The translations under genes and the position numbers were made by a program. A DNA stretch of 52,334 nt, taken from assembly GCA_003224905.1 (NCBI GenBank), contig QIAA01000168.1, forward strand, positions 1 to 52,334, given 5' to 3'. The stretch is from Acidobacteriota bacterium. GTDB taxonomy: Bacteria > Acidobacteriota > Terriglobia > Terriglobales > Acidobacteriaceae. The notes under the pieces were generated by a model, which saw only the letters and a list, made by a program, of their open reading frames with translations, made no database searches and was not told where the DNA came from. Shown one piece after another: positions 26,128 to 33,576 of this stretch. The number at the start of each line of letters is the position of its first letter. Position 1 is the first letter of the stretch.

Positions 26128-29100
26128 CTAAAAGTCTAGCCGGAGCGAGAATTGAATAATCCGCGGATCATTTGCCTGTTGGTTCAAATCCTGCAGCCCG
26201 GTTGTGCTATTGGGATCGATATCGTTCGGGTGGTTAAAGGCGTTGAAGAAATCCGCCGTAAATCTGAGGTTTGCCACCTCCCTGATTTTGAAGTTCTTGA
26301 ACACTGAGATGTCCGTATTCCAAGCACGGGGACCGATCAAATAGGCCCGCTTGCCAGGGTTGAAAAAGTCCGAACTGCTCGCGTCGAAACAGGTGTTATC
26401 TGCCAGAGTCACCGCTAGCAGGCCGTTATCGAAACTCCCGCTACAGTCCGGCCCGAAGGGGCGAACCGTTCTTTGACTGCGATCCGCGGGAACCAAAGCC
26501 AACAGGTCTCCTCCCGTCACGTTGGTCGCCTCGGTAGGATCGAAGTCTCCCTTAAACCACAAACGTTGATGCCGGCCGGAAATATCCATTTCCAGCCGCT
26601 GGTCGGCGCTGAGGCGGGGATCGCCAGCCTGGAATCGGTTGCCGGCAACGCTGCGCCAAGAACCGCCCCGCCAATCTCCAATAGTGGCAACCTGCCAACC
26701 ACCGATCACATGGTTGAGAACTCCAGAAGCATTGCCTGCGAATTTCTTGCCCCGGCCAAAGGGCAGATCAACCACGCCGTTGAAACGGACGTGATGGGGC
26801 GGAATTTCGGTGGAGTTGAGATAGACGAGGTGAAGCCGCTGGTTGTAACTGAGATTCGGCTCGCCAAGCAGGTCAATGACTTCAGGTGGCGCAGCTCCCG
26901 ACCGGACATCGTTTATGCCGGAATTGCCGCTTGTGAAACCTCCCGCGTCGGTGGTGGTCAAGGCGTGGATATAGGTATAGAACCACTGGAAAGCCACACC
27001 TTTTGAAAATCTGCGTTCTACCTCGACCTGGCTCGAGTGGCTGTTCGAAAACCCGCTGCGATTTTTGGCCCTGAGGTTCCAGTTGGGGTTGACGCGGCGA
27101 GTGTCGACGGGTTGTCCGTCCGCAGGCGGCGGCGCCAGGCCGGTGCGAGTAGCGTAATTGAATGCCGCCTCCAGAGTATTTAGCGCATAGTTCTGCTCCA
27201 AGTCGCTTCCGTGGGTTCCCAGGTAACTGACGCGTAAAGCCGTCTGGTAGGGTAATTCGCGCTCCAGCGTGACGTGCCATTGCTGAACACGGTCATCCGT
27301 CCAATGACGTCCGTCCCAAACTTGTTCCAACTGTGCTCCTGGTGAGATAACGCCATTGCCGCTGGTGTCCACGGTCACGGTGGGAAGAAAGTCTTCAGGC
27401 GCGGGCTTGCTGATCTTGGTAAAGTTACTTACGGGAAAGTTCCGATCGTTCAAGATGTTTTGAAAACGTAGATTCAACGGAGGGTTGGTTCTTGAGGCCT
27501 GCAATAACTGGGACAGCGGCATGGTCCAGAAGTACTCTCCGTAGCTGCCGCGCAAAACCGTCTTAGGCGTGATCTTGAAGGCGACACCGACGCGTGGACC
27601 AAAGTTATTGTTGTCTGCAGCGAACAGGCTATCCGGATAGCCTATGGCTCGCGCCGTATTGAAGGTGAGGCCGCTCGCTTCCCATGAAGTTAAGACGGAG
27701 GGGGGTATTCCGGGGAGTGAGTGCATGTCATGGTTTCCCGGCGTAATCACTTCAAACTTGCTCGGGTCAGATATGGAATCAATATCGGCGGTGGTCAGGC
27801 GATTAAATTTTTCGTGGTAAGGAGTCCATTTGTCCCAGCGCAATCCCAGGTTCAAGGTCAACCGAGGAGAGATCTTCCAACTGTCATTAAAGTAGAGACC
27901 TATTTCTTTCTGTCGAAAATAGAAGTAGCCCCGGTTGTATTGGTTGCTCAAGAAACTCGGCAGGCCCAAGAGCAAGTCGGCAAACCCGTCCCCCGTGAAA
28001 TTCTCAAGTCTCCCGGGATCGTTTGCATCATGCGCTGTCAGTCCAGTCCAGCCACCGTCGAAGCTATGCGACCCCTGCGCTTGCTGGAGTTCGCGAACGT
28101 TATTCTGCTCCAGTCGTACTCTTCCACCAAACTTGATAGTGTGCTTGCCTTTGGTCCAGGTAGCATTGTCATCGAGGACCTCGGCGGTCAGGGCCTGATT
28201 CGAATGGTTGTCCGCGTCCCAGCAAAAATAACCGTAATATCCCAGGTTGGAGGCGCAAAAAGTAGGCCACCCGTTGACTCCAAATGGGTTCGGCAAACCG
28301 AGCTCGCCCGCCCAGTCGGTAAAGTCGGCAAGTGTTCCCTGATCGTGGAACGATCGGTGCACGCCTACCAGGAGTTCGTTCAGAAAGGAATTCGAAATCA
28401 GCCGGTTGTAGTTCGCCGCAACATCGTGAACTGTTGTGTCGGTTCTGGAGGTTCCAGCACCGTCCGAGCCGGTGGCTGGATTGGCAAAGACACCGCCTTC
28501 CGTGGTGTGATTGCGCACGCTTCGGGTATATCTAACCGATAGGGAGTCTTTATCACCGAAGTGCTGATCTCCTTTGACCGTCAGGTTCCACAGCTTGGTT
28601 CTGTCGGGATAAAAGTGGACGAAATTAGGCCCCACGTAAGGATTGGTGTTGGCCGATGGACGTGCGGTGATCGCGGCCAACGCCTTGGCAGTATCACTAA
28701 TCCTGTCGGATGGAATGACGTTGCCCGGGAAGGGCTGGCGGTCACCGTTGGCATCCGTGGTCAGCGGATCATAGATTGTGACGATGTTACCCTCTGTATC
28801 CCGTGCATTGCTCAAATCTCCGTTCCACATCGCCTCTGTGGGAACGCGCTGGCCGTTCTCATCAAGTGTGTTGAGACTTTGCTGGAGACCTCTCAACCCT
28901 TCGAAGGCCACAAACCAGAAGCTCTTCTTGCGCCCGTCATACAGGCCCGGAATGTAGAATGGTCCTCCAGCTGACGCACCGTATTCATTCCGAATAAGCT
29001 GTCCAGGCTTGAAGGCACCGGTGACTGGATCCGGGAGGTCCTCGCGCCGGCGAACGCGCAGGCCACCGGAGTTATTGCGATGAGTTTCAAAGAGGCTCCC

Positions 29101-29865
29101 ATGAATCGCGTTCGTGCCGCTGCGGGTTGAGATCGTAACCGTCGAGGGGCGTGAGTATCGAGCATCCGAGCCGGCGGTCTCGATGCGGAACTCCTGCACC
29201 GTGTCGAGTCCCGGCTGTATCCTTGAGGCCCCGCCGCCAAAGCGATCGACTTCTGAGATCCCGTCCACCGTGACATCCAACGCTCCAACTTTTGTGCCGT
29301 TGACACGGAAGCTGGTGCATGGAGAAGTGTCAGCGCGGTTGTTGCACGAGCCCTCTCCCTCCAGTCCGGGAGTCAGGTTTAACAGGAGTGTTACCTCGCG
29401 GCCATTCAGCGGCAACTGGCGGATGCGCTCATAGTCCTTTACATTAGAAATTTCCGCGCTCTGCGTGGTGATGACCGGGGCAACGTCCGTAACCGCAACA
29501 ACTTCCTGCACGCTGCCCACGTTGAGCACGGGATCAACCACCGCATTTTGCCCGACGTAGAGCTCCAGCTTTCCTTCCCACTTCTTGAATCCGTCCTTCT
29601 CAACGATCAGCATGTAGGGGCCGCGCGGAAGGGCACCCAAGTAGTAAATACCTTCGGCGTTGGTTTGAGCCCTGGTAGCAACGTTCGTTTCCGAATTAGT
29701 GATCACGACGCTGGCTCCAGTAACCAGCGCGTGACTCGCATCCCGCACCGTCCCAGTAACGCTGGCCTGACCAGTCTGCGCCATTGCTGGGGAGGCAAAC
29801 CAACCCAACGTGCCCAATGCGAGCACGAATGACCATGCGATCAAGCTAACCTGTCGCAGCTTCAT
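26128..29865 (-). CDS. TonB-dependent receptor with N-terminal carboxypeptidase-regulatory-like domain (Oar-like)
   Basis: An outer-membrane active-transport receptor of 1245 residues. ATG 29865 follows AGGAGGATCGT and opens a signal peptide (WSFVLALGTLGWFASPAMAQ). An Ig-like carboxypeptidase-regulatory domain spans about 35-120 (ASVTGTVRDASHALVTGASVVITNSET ... GIYYLGALPRGPYMLIVEKDGF). The plug is at about 130-250 (QLPLNGREVTLLLNLTPG; VDGISEVDRFGGG; TVQEFRIETAGSDARYSRPSTVTISTRSGTN). The beta barrel fills the rest and ends in the outer-membrane signature QFSLRLDF with C-terminal Phe. Oar-like receptors are expanded in Acidobacteriota and are thought to import oligosaccharides or peptides. It lies 96 bp downstream of the GntR gene, suggesting local control. 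No SusD partner is seen. Confidence 0.93.
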   Translation of the reverse strand: MKLRQVSLIAWSFVLALGTLGWFASPAMAQTGQASVTGTVRDASHALVTGASVVITNSETNVATRAQTNAEGIYYLGALPRGPYMLIVEKDGFKKWEGKLELYVGQNAVVDPVLNVGSVQEVVAVTDVAPVITTQSAEISNVKDYERIRQLPLNGREVTLLLNLTPGLEGEGSCNNRADTSPCTSFRVNGTKVGALDVTVDGISEVDRFGGGASRIQPGLDTVQEFRIETAGSDARYSRPSTVTISTRSGTNAIHGSLFETHRNNSGGLRVRRREDLPDPVTGAFKPGQLIRNEYGASAGGPFYIPGLYDGRKKSFWFVAFEGLRGLQQSLNTLDENGQRVPTEAMWNGDLSNARDTEGNIVTIYDPLTTDANGDRQPFPGNVIPSDRISDTAKALAAITARPSANTNPYVGPNFVHFYPDRTKLWNLTVKGDQHFGDKDSLSVRYTRSVRNHTTEGGVFANPATGSDGAGTSRTDTTVHDVAANYNRLISNSFLNELLVGVHRSFHDQGTLADFTDWAGELGLPNPFGVNGWPTFCASNLGYYGYFCWDADNHSNQALTAEVLDDNATWTKGKHTIKFGGRVRLEQNNVRELQQAQGSHSFDGGWTGLTAHDANDPGRLENFTGDGFADLLLGLPSFLSNQYNRGYFYFRQKEIGLYFNDSWKISPRLTLNLGLRWDKWTPYHEKFNRLTTADIDSISDPSKFEVITPGNHDMHSLPGIPPSVLTSWEASGLTFNTARAIGYPDSLFAADNNNFGPRVGVAFKITPKTVLRGSYGEYFWTMPLSQLLQASRTNPPLNLRFQNILNDRNFPVSNFTKISKPAPEDFLPTVTVDTSGNGVISPGAQLEQVWDGRHWTDDRVQQWHVTLERELPYQTALRVSYLGTHGSDLEQNYALNTLEAAFNYATRTGLAPPPADGQPVDTRRVNPNWNLRAKNRSGFSNSHSSQVEVERRFSKGVAFQWFYTYIHALTTTDAGGFTSGNSGINDVRSGAAPPEVIDLLGEPNLSYNQRLHLVYLNSTEIPPHHVRFNGVVDLPFGRGKKFAGNASGVLNHVIGGWQVATIGDWRGGSWRSVAGNRFQAGDPRLSADQRLEMDISGRHQRLWFKGDFDPTEATNVTGGDLLALVPADRSQRTVRPFGPDCSGSFDNGLLAVTLADNTCFDASSSDFFNPGKRAYLIGPRAWNTDISVFKNFKIREVANLRFTADFFNAFNHPNDIDPNSTTGLQDLNQQANDPRIIQFSLRLDF

Positions 29866-29931
29866 ACGATCCTCCTGGTTCAGTCCGCACCTGCCCAACT
29901 GAGGCTCCCAAGTAACCGCCGACGCTTCCTC

Positions 29932-29969
29932 AATAATCAGAATTGCCCAAAATAATCAGAATTACCCAA
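29932..29969. repeat. Tandem duplication, two 19-bp units
   Basis: AATAATCAGAATTGCCCAA at 29932-29950 is followed directly by AATAATCAGAATTACCCAA at 29951-29969, with one mismatch. The second unit contains the stop codon of the GntR gene (TAA, 29962-29964 on the minus strand). The repeat lies in the 96-bp gap before the TonB receptor and may mark slippage or a paired binding site. Confidence 0.7.
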
Positions 29970-30747
29970 CCGGTGATAGCGCTTTCCGCCTTGTACGTTT
30001 ACTGCCCACTACAGGCGACTCACGCGCCGCCCTCCGCAAACGTTGAAACTGCTCAGCCCCTTCCCGGGGAGCCACAGGGGCCTTCGCAAACACCTCCTCA
30101 ACGTATGGCAAATGCGCCTGGTAATTCCAGTGCGTGTCGCGGAAGTATGCCCCCAATGCCGCAGCATCTTTGGCCTTTGCCAGGCGAATAATCTCCATGT
30201 GCTCGCGAACCGATTGATCAATCAAGTGGCTTAGCGTGCGCGGCTGTACGGGAAATACGTAGATCCGCCGGCGGATGGAGTCGCAAACTTCAAGCAGGCA
30301 ATGATTCCTAGACTTCGAAAGCAGGACGTCGTGAAATTTTTCGTTCCAGGCGCCGAAGGTGTGGAAGTCGCCACTATCGGCAGTTTCAGCCATTTTTTCG
30401 TTGTATTGATCGAGCAGCTCCATATCCTCCGGTGTAATCTCCTGCGCGACCGAGGTCACCGCTGCCCCCTCCAGGATTCCGAGGATCTCAAAAATCTCAC
30501 GAACGTCCGCCGCGGTGAGAATGCGGACGTTATAGCTACGTCGGCTATTGCAAACAACAATGCCAGCCATCTCCAGCTTGAGCAGCGCCTCGCGAATCGG
30601 AGTGCGGCTTATGCCCAGCCGTTGCGAGAGTTCCTTCTCCCGGATGCGCTCGCCAGGCTTCATCCGCCCTTCGACGATCTCCCGTTCGAGCAAGGAGTAA
30701 ACCTGATCTGTGAGTGACTCGGCTCGGATAGTTGCTTGGGGCCGCAT
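29962..30747 (-). CDS. GntR family regulator, FadR subfamily with FCD domain
   Basis: Residues about 8-75 form the winged helix: LTDQVYSLLEREIVEGRMKPG, then RIREKELSQRLGISRTPIREAL (recognition helix) and LEMAGIVVCNSRRSYNV. Residues about 85-225 are an all-helical FCD ligand domain (EIFEILGILEGAAVTSVAQ; FGAWNEKFHDVLLSKS; LIDQSVREHMEIIRLA), whose Asp/His residues usually bind a metal that contacts a carboxylated sugar or organic acid. The C-terminus is basic (SKRTRRKALSPVG). It sits in the centre of the degradation locus, between the amidohydrolase and TonB genes. The palindromes at 17271 and 32134 have the size expected for a GntR dimer. It probably represses the locus until a breakdown product appears. 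Confidence 0.92.
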   Translation of the reverse strand: MRPQATIRAESLTDQVYSLLEREIVEGRMKPGERIREKELSQRLGISRTPIREALLKLEMAGIVVCNSRRSYNVRILTAADVREIFEILGILEGAAVTSVAQEITPEDMELLDQYNEKMAETADSGDFHTFGAWNEKFHDVLLSKSRNHCLLEVCDSIRRRIYVFPVQPRTLSHLIDQSVREHMEIIRLAKAKDAAALGAYFRDTHWNYQAHLPYVEEVFAKAPVAPREGAEQFQRLRRAARESPVVGSKRTRRKALSPVG

Positions 30748-30941
30748 GAGACCGTGATGCCCGGTGTGGTGTGTACAATATATCTGTTTGAACTGTCAAG
30801 GTAAATGTTGTGCACCCTTTTTGGGACACACCGCCAACGACCTATCGCGGCTTACTAAGCATGGAGGCAGACCTCTAGTCTGGCACTACGGTTCGTTCCG
30901 ACGGAAAGACAAACCATATTTTGACGAAACATCGTCAAAAA

Positions 30942-31883
30942 TCATGCGGTCAATCCCAGGATCTTGGTTAGCGTTCCCCCAAGGATCAACTTTCGCGTGC
31001 GCACGGGAACGTCGCAGGCGTCGAACATCGCACGATACTGCGACAATACGGTCGCAATCCCATCGAGGCCCTCATCCGACCCGAAGACTAACTTTACGAA
31101 GGCACTCGGGTCGTCTTCCGGCGTCTTCGTTCCCCACTTAGTACCCGTCCACCAGAAGATCTTACGGAATTCAACCAGACGGTCTTGCATTTTTGTCAGT
31201 GTCGAACCGCTCAGATCGAAAAACACATTAGGGTTCCAGCGCGCCACTTCTCCCGCCCATTCATACTCGGGATTCCCGCAGTGCGCGCCGAGCACGGTTA
31301 TTTTGGGAAAACGCCGCGCGATTTCCTCCAAGTGGAATGCCCGCATGCGATAAGACGCAACGTCCTCAGGCTCCCCGAACTTCTGCCGCAAGACGATACC
31401 GGTGTGGAACAAAACAACCCAGCTGTGCCGGTCAGCCAGCTCATAAACGGGCATGTATGAGGGGTCGGTGTAAGGCTTCTTTACGAATTCGAGCTCACCG
31501 AGGCCCTTGTACCCGAGCGTGTGGAACTCCTCCGCCTGCCGTAGGGTGTCGGGTGCGTCCATATCGACGTAGCCGAAAGGAACGATCCGCGCGGGATGCC
31601 GCTTCGCGGCTTCGGCGATTAGCATACGGCTGCGATAGGGAGTGAGTACACACGCGGTTACATTCAGGGGCTCTGTGACCTTCACCAGATCATCGACGAA
31701 GTTAGGATTCTTTTCGTCAAAGTGAACGTGCATATCCACAATCCGGTCCGCCGCCTGATCGGAAGAAGGCGCCGGGCCTTCGGAGGGAGCCGGAGTTGTC
31801 GCGACCGCGCTCCTGGAAGCTGACACCGCGGCAGCTGTGCCCATGGCGGTGAGAAACTGCCGGCGTGAAAAGGAGTGCTGCAT
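30942..31883 (-). CDS. Tat-exported amidohydrolase family protein (TIM barrel)
   Basis: ATG 31883 follows GAGGG and starts a Tat signal (FSRRQFLTAMGTAAAVSAS). The barrel begins with RIVDMHVHFDEKNPNFVDDL (HxH metal motif), followed by IVPFGYVDMDAPDTL, VVLFHTGIV (metal His), ITVLGAHCGNPE (second His) and KLVFGSDEGLDG (terminal metal Asp). This is the layout of the amidohydrolase_2 family (metal-dependent lactonases/decarboxylases acting on ring-derived acids or sugar lactones). At 313 residues, length is normal. It heads the minus-strand block, diverging from the seven-gene operon. A lactonase for sugar acids released by the neighbouring oxidoreductases would fit, but this is inference. Confidence 0.88.
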   Translation of the reverse strand: MQHSFSRRQFLTAMGTAAAVSASRSAVATTPAPSEGPAPSSDQAADRIVDMHVHFDEKNPNFVDDLVKVTEPLNVTACVLTPYRSRMLIAEAAKRHPARIVPFGYVDMDAPDTLRQAEEFHTLGYKGLGELEFVKKPYTDPSYMPVYELADRHSWVVLFHTGIVLRQKFGEPEDVASYRMRAFHLEEIARRFPKITVLGAHCGNPEYEWAGEVARWNPNVFFDLSGSTLTKMQDRLVEFRKIFWWTGTKWGTKTPEDDPSAFVKLVFGSDEGLDGIATVLSQYRAMFDACDVPVRTRKLILGGTLTKILGLTA

Positions 31884-32133
31884 GGGGACCCTCGCGCACT
31901 TCACAAGAGTATGGTTACGGGCAAGACATCAGGCTTATAGCCAAATGGCCTGATCGTTGTCAAAGTTGCCGCCTGATCCGGCTGGCCGCCATGACCATCG
32001 AAAATCTCCCTCGAAAAACCGCAGTACTGACGAATGAGGCGGCGCTGGCATTCGCAACCTGCAGGTGAATCTGTCGCGGTTTGGAACAACTGAATCAGCC
32101 AGTCGCATAAAAAGCGTGCCTTAGAGCTGAGCT

Positions 32134-32152
32134 GTGATATATAACATATCAC
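32134..32152. promoter_or_regulatory. Palindromic operator, copy B
   Basis: GTGATATATAACATATCAC has perfect 7-bp arms (GTGATAT/ATATCAC) around ATAAC. It lies in the divergent region between the amidohydrolase gene and the seven-gene operon, 54 bp before the first ATG. TATAAC inside it could act as a -10 box, so a bound repressor would block the operon promoter. It matches the copy at 17271 in both arms and spacing. Confidence 0.6.
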
Positions 32153-32206
32153 CAAAATTTGGGTCAATTTCTTCAACTCTGCGATCCTCATTGAGAGGGA
32201 ACGAAG

Positions 32207-33541
32207 ATGACAACAAAAGATTCAACGGTCACCAGACGCGCGTTCATCGTGACTGGCGGGGCCGCGCTGGCCGCCTCTGTTGTTTCTGTGGCCAGCCCCC
32301 TGCAAGCGGCACCGCAGCGACGGCTGAGGATGGCAATCGTGGGCACCGGGAATCGCGGCTCGGTTACGTGGGGGGAGGACGTCGTAAAAGGCTACAGCGA
32401 CACCGTAGAAATTGTCGGACTATGCGACATCAATCGCAAGCGTGTAGAGGTGGCGAAAAAGCTGATCGGGATCAACGCACCCACGTTTGTGGATTTCGAC
32501 CGGATGATCAGCGAAACCCATCCCGACACCGTGATGGTGACCACGGTGGATGCCACTCACGCCCGGTACATAGTCCGCGGACTGGAACTGGGCTGCGACG
32601 TGATGACCGAAAAGCCGCTCTGCACGGACGAGCAGCAGTGTCACGCGATCCTGGATGCGCAGAAAAAATCGCCGAAAAAAATCACCGTGACCTTTAACGC
32701 CCGCCACGCTCCAGAGGCGAAGAAAGTGAAGGAACTGCTGATGGAGAAAGCCATTGGCGATGTCATCTCGGTCGACTTTCACGAATACCTGGACACCAGT
32801 CATGGCGCAGACTACTTCCGCCGCTGGCACCGTTTGAAAGAGAACTCAGGCACGCTGCTGGTGCACAAAGCCTCGCATCATTTTGATCTGGCCAACTGGT
32901 GGCTGGATTCCACGCCGGTGGAGGTGACTGCTTTCGGTGATTTGAAATTCTATGGGCGTAACAATTCGTTCCGCAACACGCACTGCCGCGTTTGCCCATT
33001 CAAACAGCAATGCAAATTTTACTGGGACGTCACCCAGAACCCGCAATACGTGAAACTCTACACCGATTGTGAATCCGAAGACGGCTATCTGCGTGATGGA
33101 TGTGTCTGGCGGGAAGACATCAATATTTACGACACGATGTCGGTGGTGGTGAAGTACGAGAACGGCGTCCGTCTCACGTACACGGCAAATACTTTTTTGC
33201 CTTATGAGGGTCAGTCGATTTCCATTAATGGGAGCCGCGGGCGTCTGGACTACAACGAAGTCAAGGCCAACGGATTCACTAATAACGAAGTTCGTCTGAC
33301 CCGCAGCTTCGGCAAATCGGAAGCCGTAACCGATATCGAGCAAGCCCGAGCGGGCGGACATGGCGGGGCTGACACTTCGATACAGGATCTGATTTTCCGC
33401 GGATCACCAGGTTCTGATCCGCTGAATCTGCGCGCCGGTCTGCGCGCCGGCGCTCTTTCCAGCCTGATTGGCATTGCCGCCCGTCACAGCATCGAGCGTG
33501 GCAGTCAGATGGTCAAGATCAACGACCTGGTCCAAATGTAA
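32207..33541 (+). CDS. Gfo/Idh/MocA family oxidoreductase, Tat-exported (B)
   Basis: First gene of the operon, with GAGAGGGAACGAAG before the ATG. A Tat signal (VTRRAFIVTGGAALAASVV) precedes the NAD domain (RMAIVGTGNRGSVTWG; TVMVTTVDATHARYIVRGLELG; DVMTEKPLCTDEQQC with the EKP lysine), and then the substrate domain with KASHHFDLANWWLDSTP. A cysteine cluster, THCRVCPFKQQCKFY, plus later CESEDGYLRDGC could hold a structural metal and is characteristic of a subgroup of this family. It shares export route and fold with the enzyme at 24435, but the two are clearly diverged. The substrate is probably a sugar or amino-sugar unit of the target glycan. Confidence 0.93.
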   Translation: MTTKDSTVTRRAFIVTGGAALAASVVSVASPLQAAPQRRLRMAIVGTGNRGSVTWGEDVVKGYSDTVEIVGLCDINRKRVEVAKKLIGINAPTFVDFDRMISETHPDTVMVTTVDATHARYIVRGLELGCDVMTEKPLCTDEQQCHAILDAQKKSPKKITVTFNARHAPEAKKVKELLMEKAIGDVISVDFHEYLDTSHGADYFRRWHRLKENSGTLLVHKASHHFDLANWWLDSTPVEVTAFGDLKFYGRNNSFRNTHCRVCPFKQQCKFYWDVTQNPQYVKLYTDCESEDGYLRDGCVWREDINIYDTMSVVVKYENGVRLTYTANTFLPYEGQSISINGSRGRLDYNEVKANGFTNNEVRLTRSFGKSEAVTDIEQARAGGHGGADTSIQDLIFRGSPGSDPLNLRAGLRAGALSSLIGIAARHSIERGSQMVKINDLVQM

Positions 33542-33576
33542 TCGCAGTGGCTTAGGACGATGCGAAGGAGGCAAGG

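Noticed and set aside
27721..28542. Plus-strand open frame of 273 codons
   Set aside because: It is antisense to the TonB receptor barrel, a region whose composition often leaves the opposite frame open.
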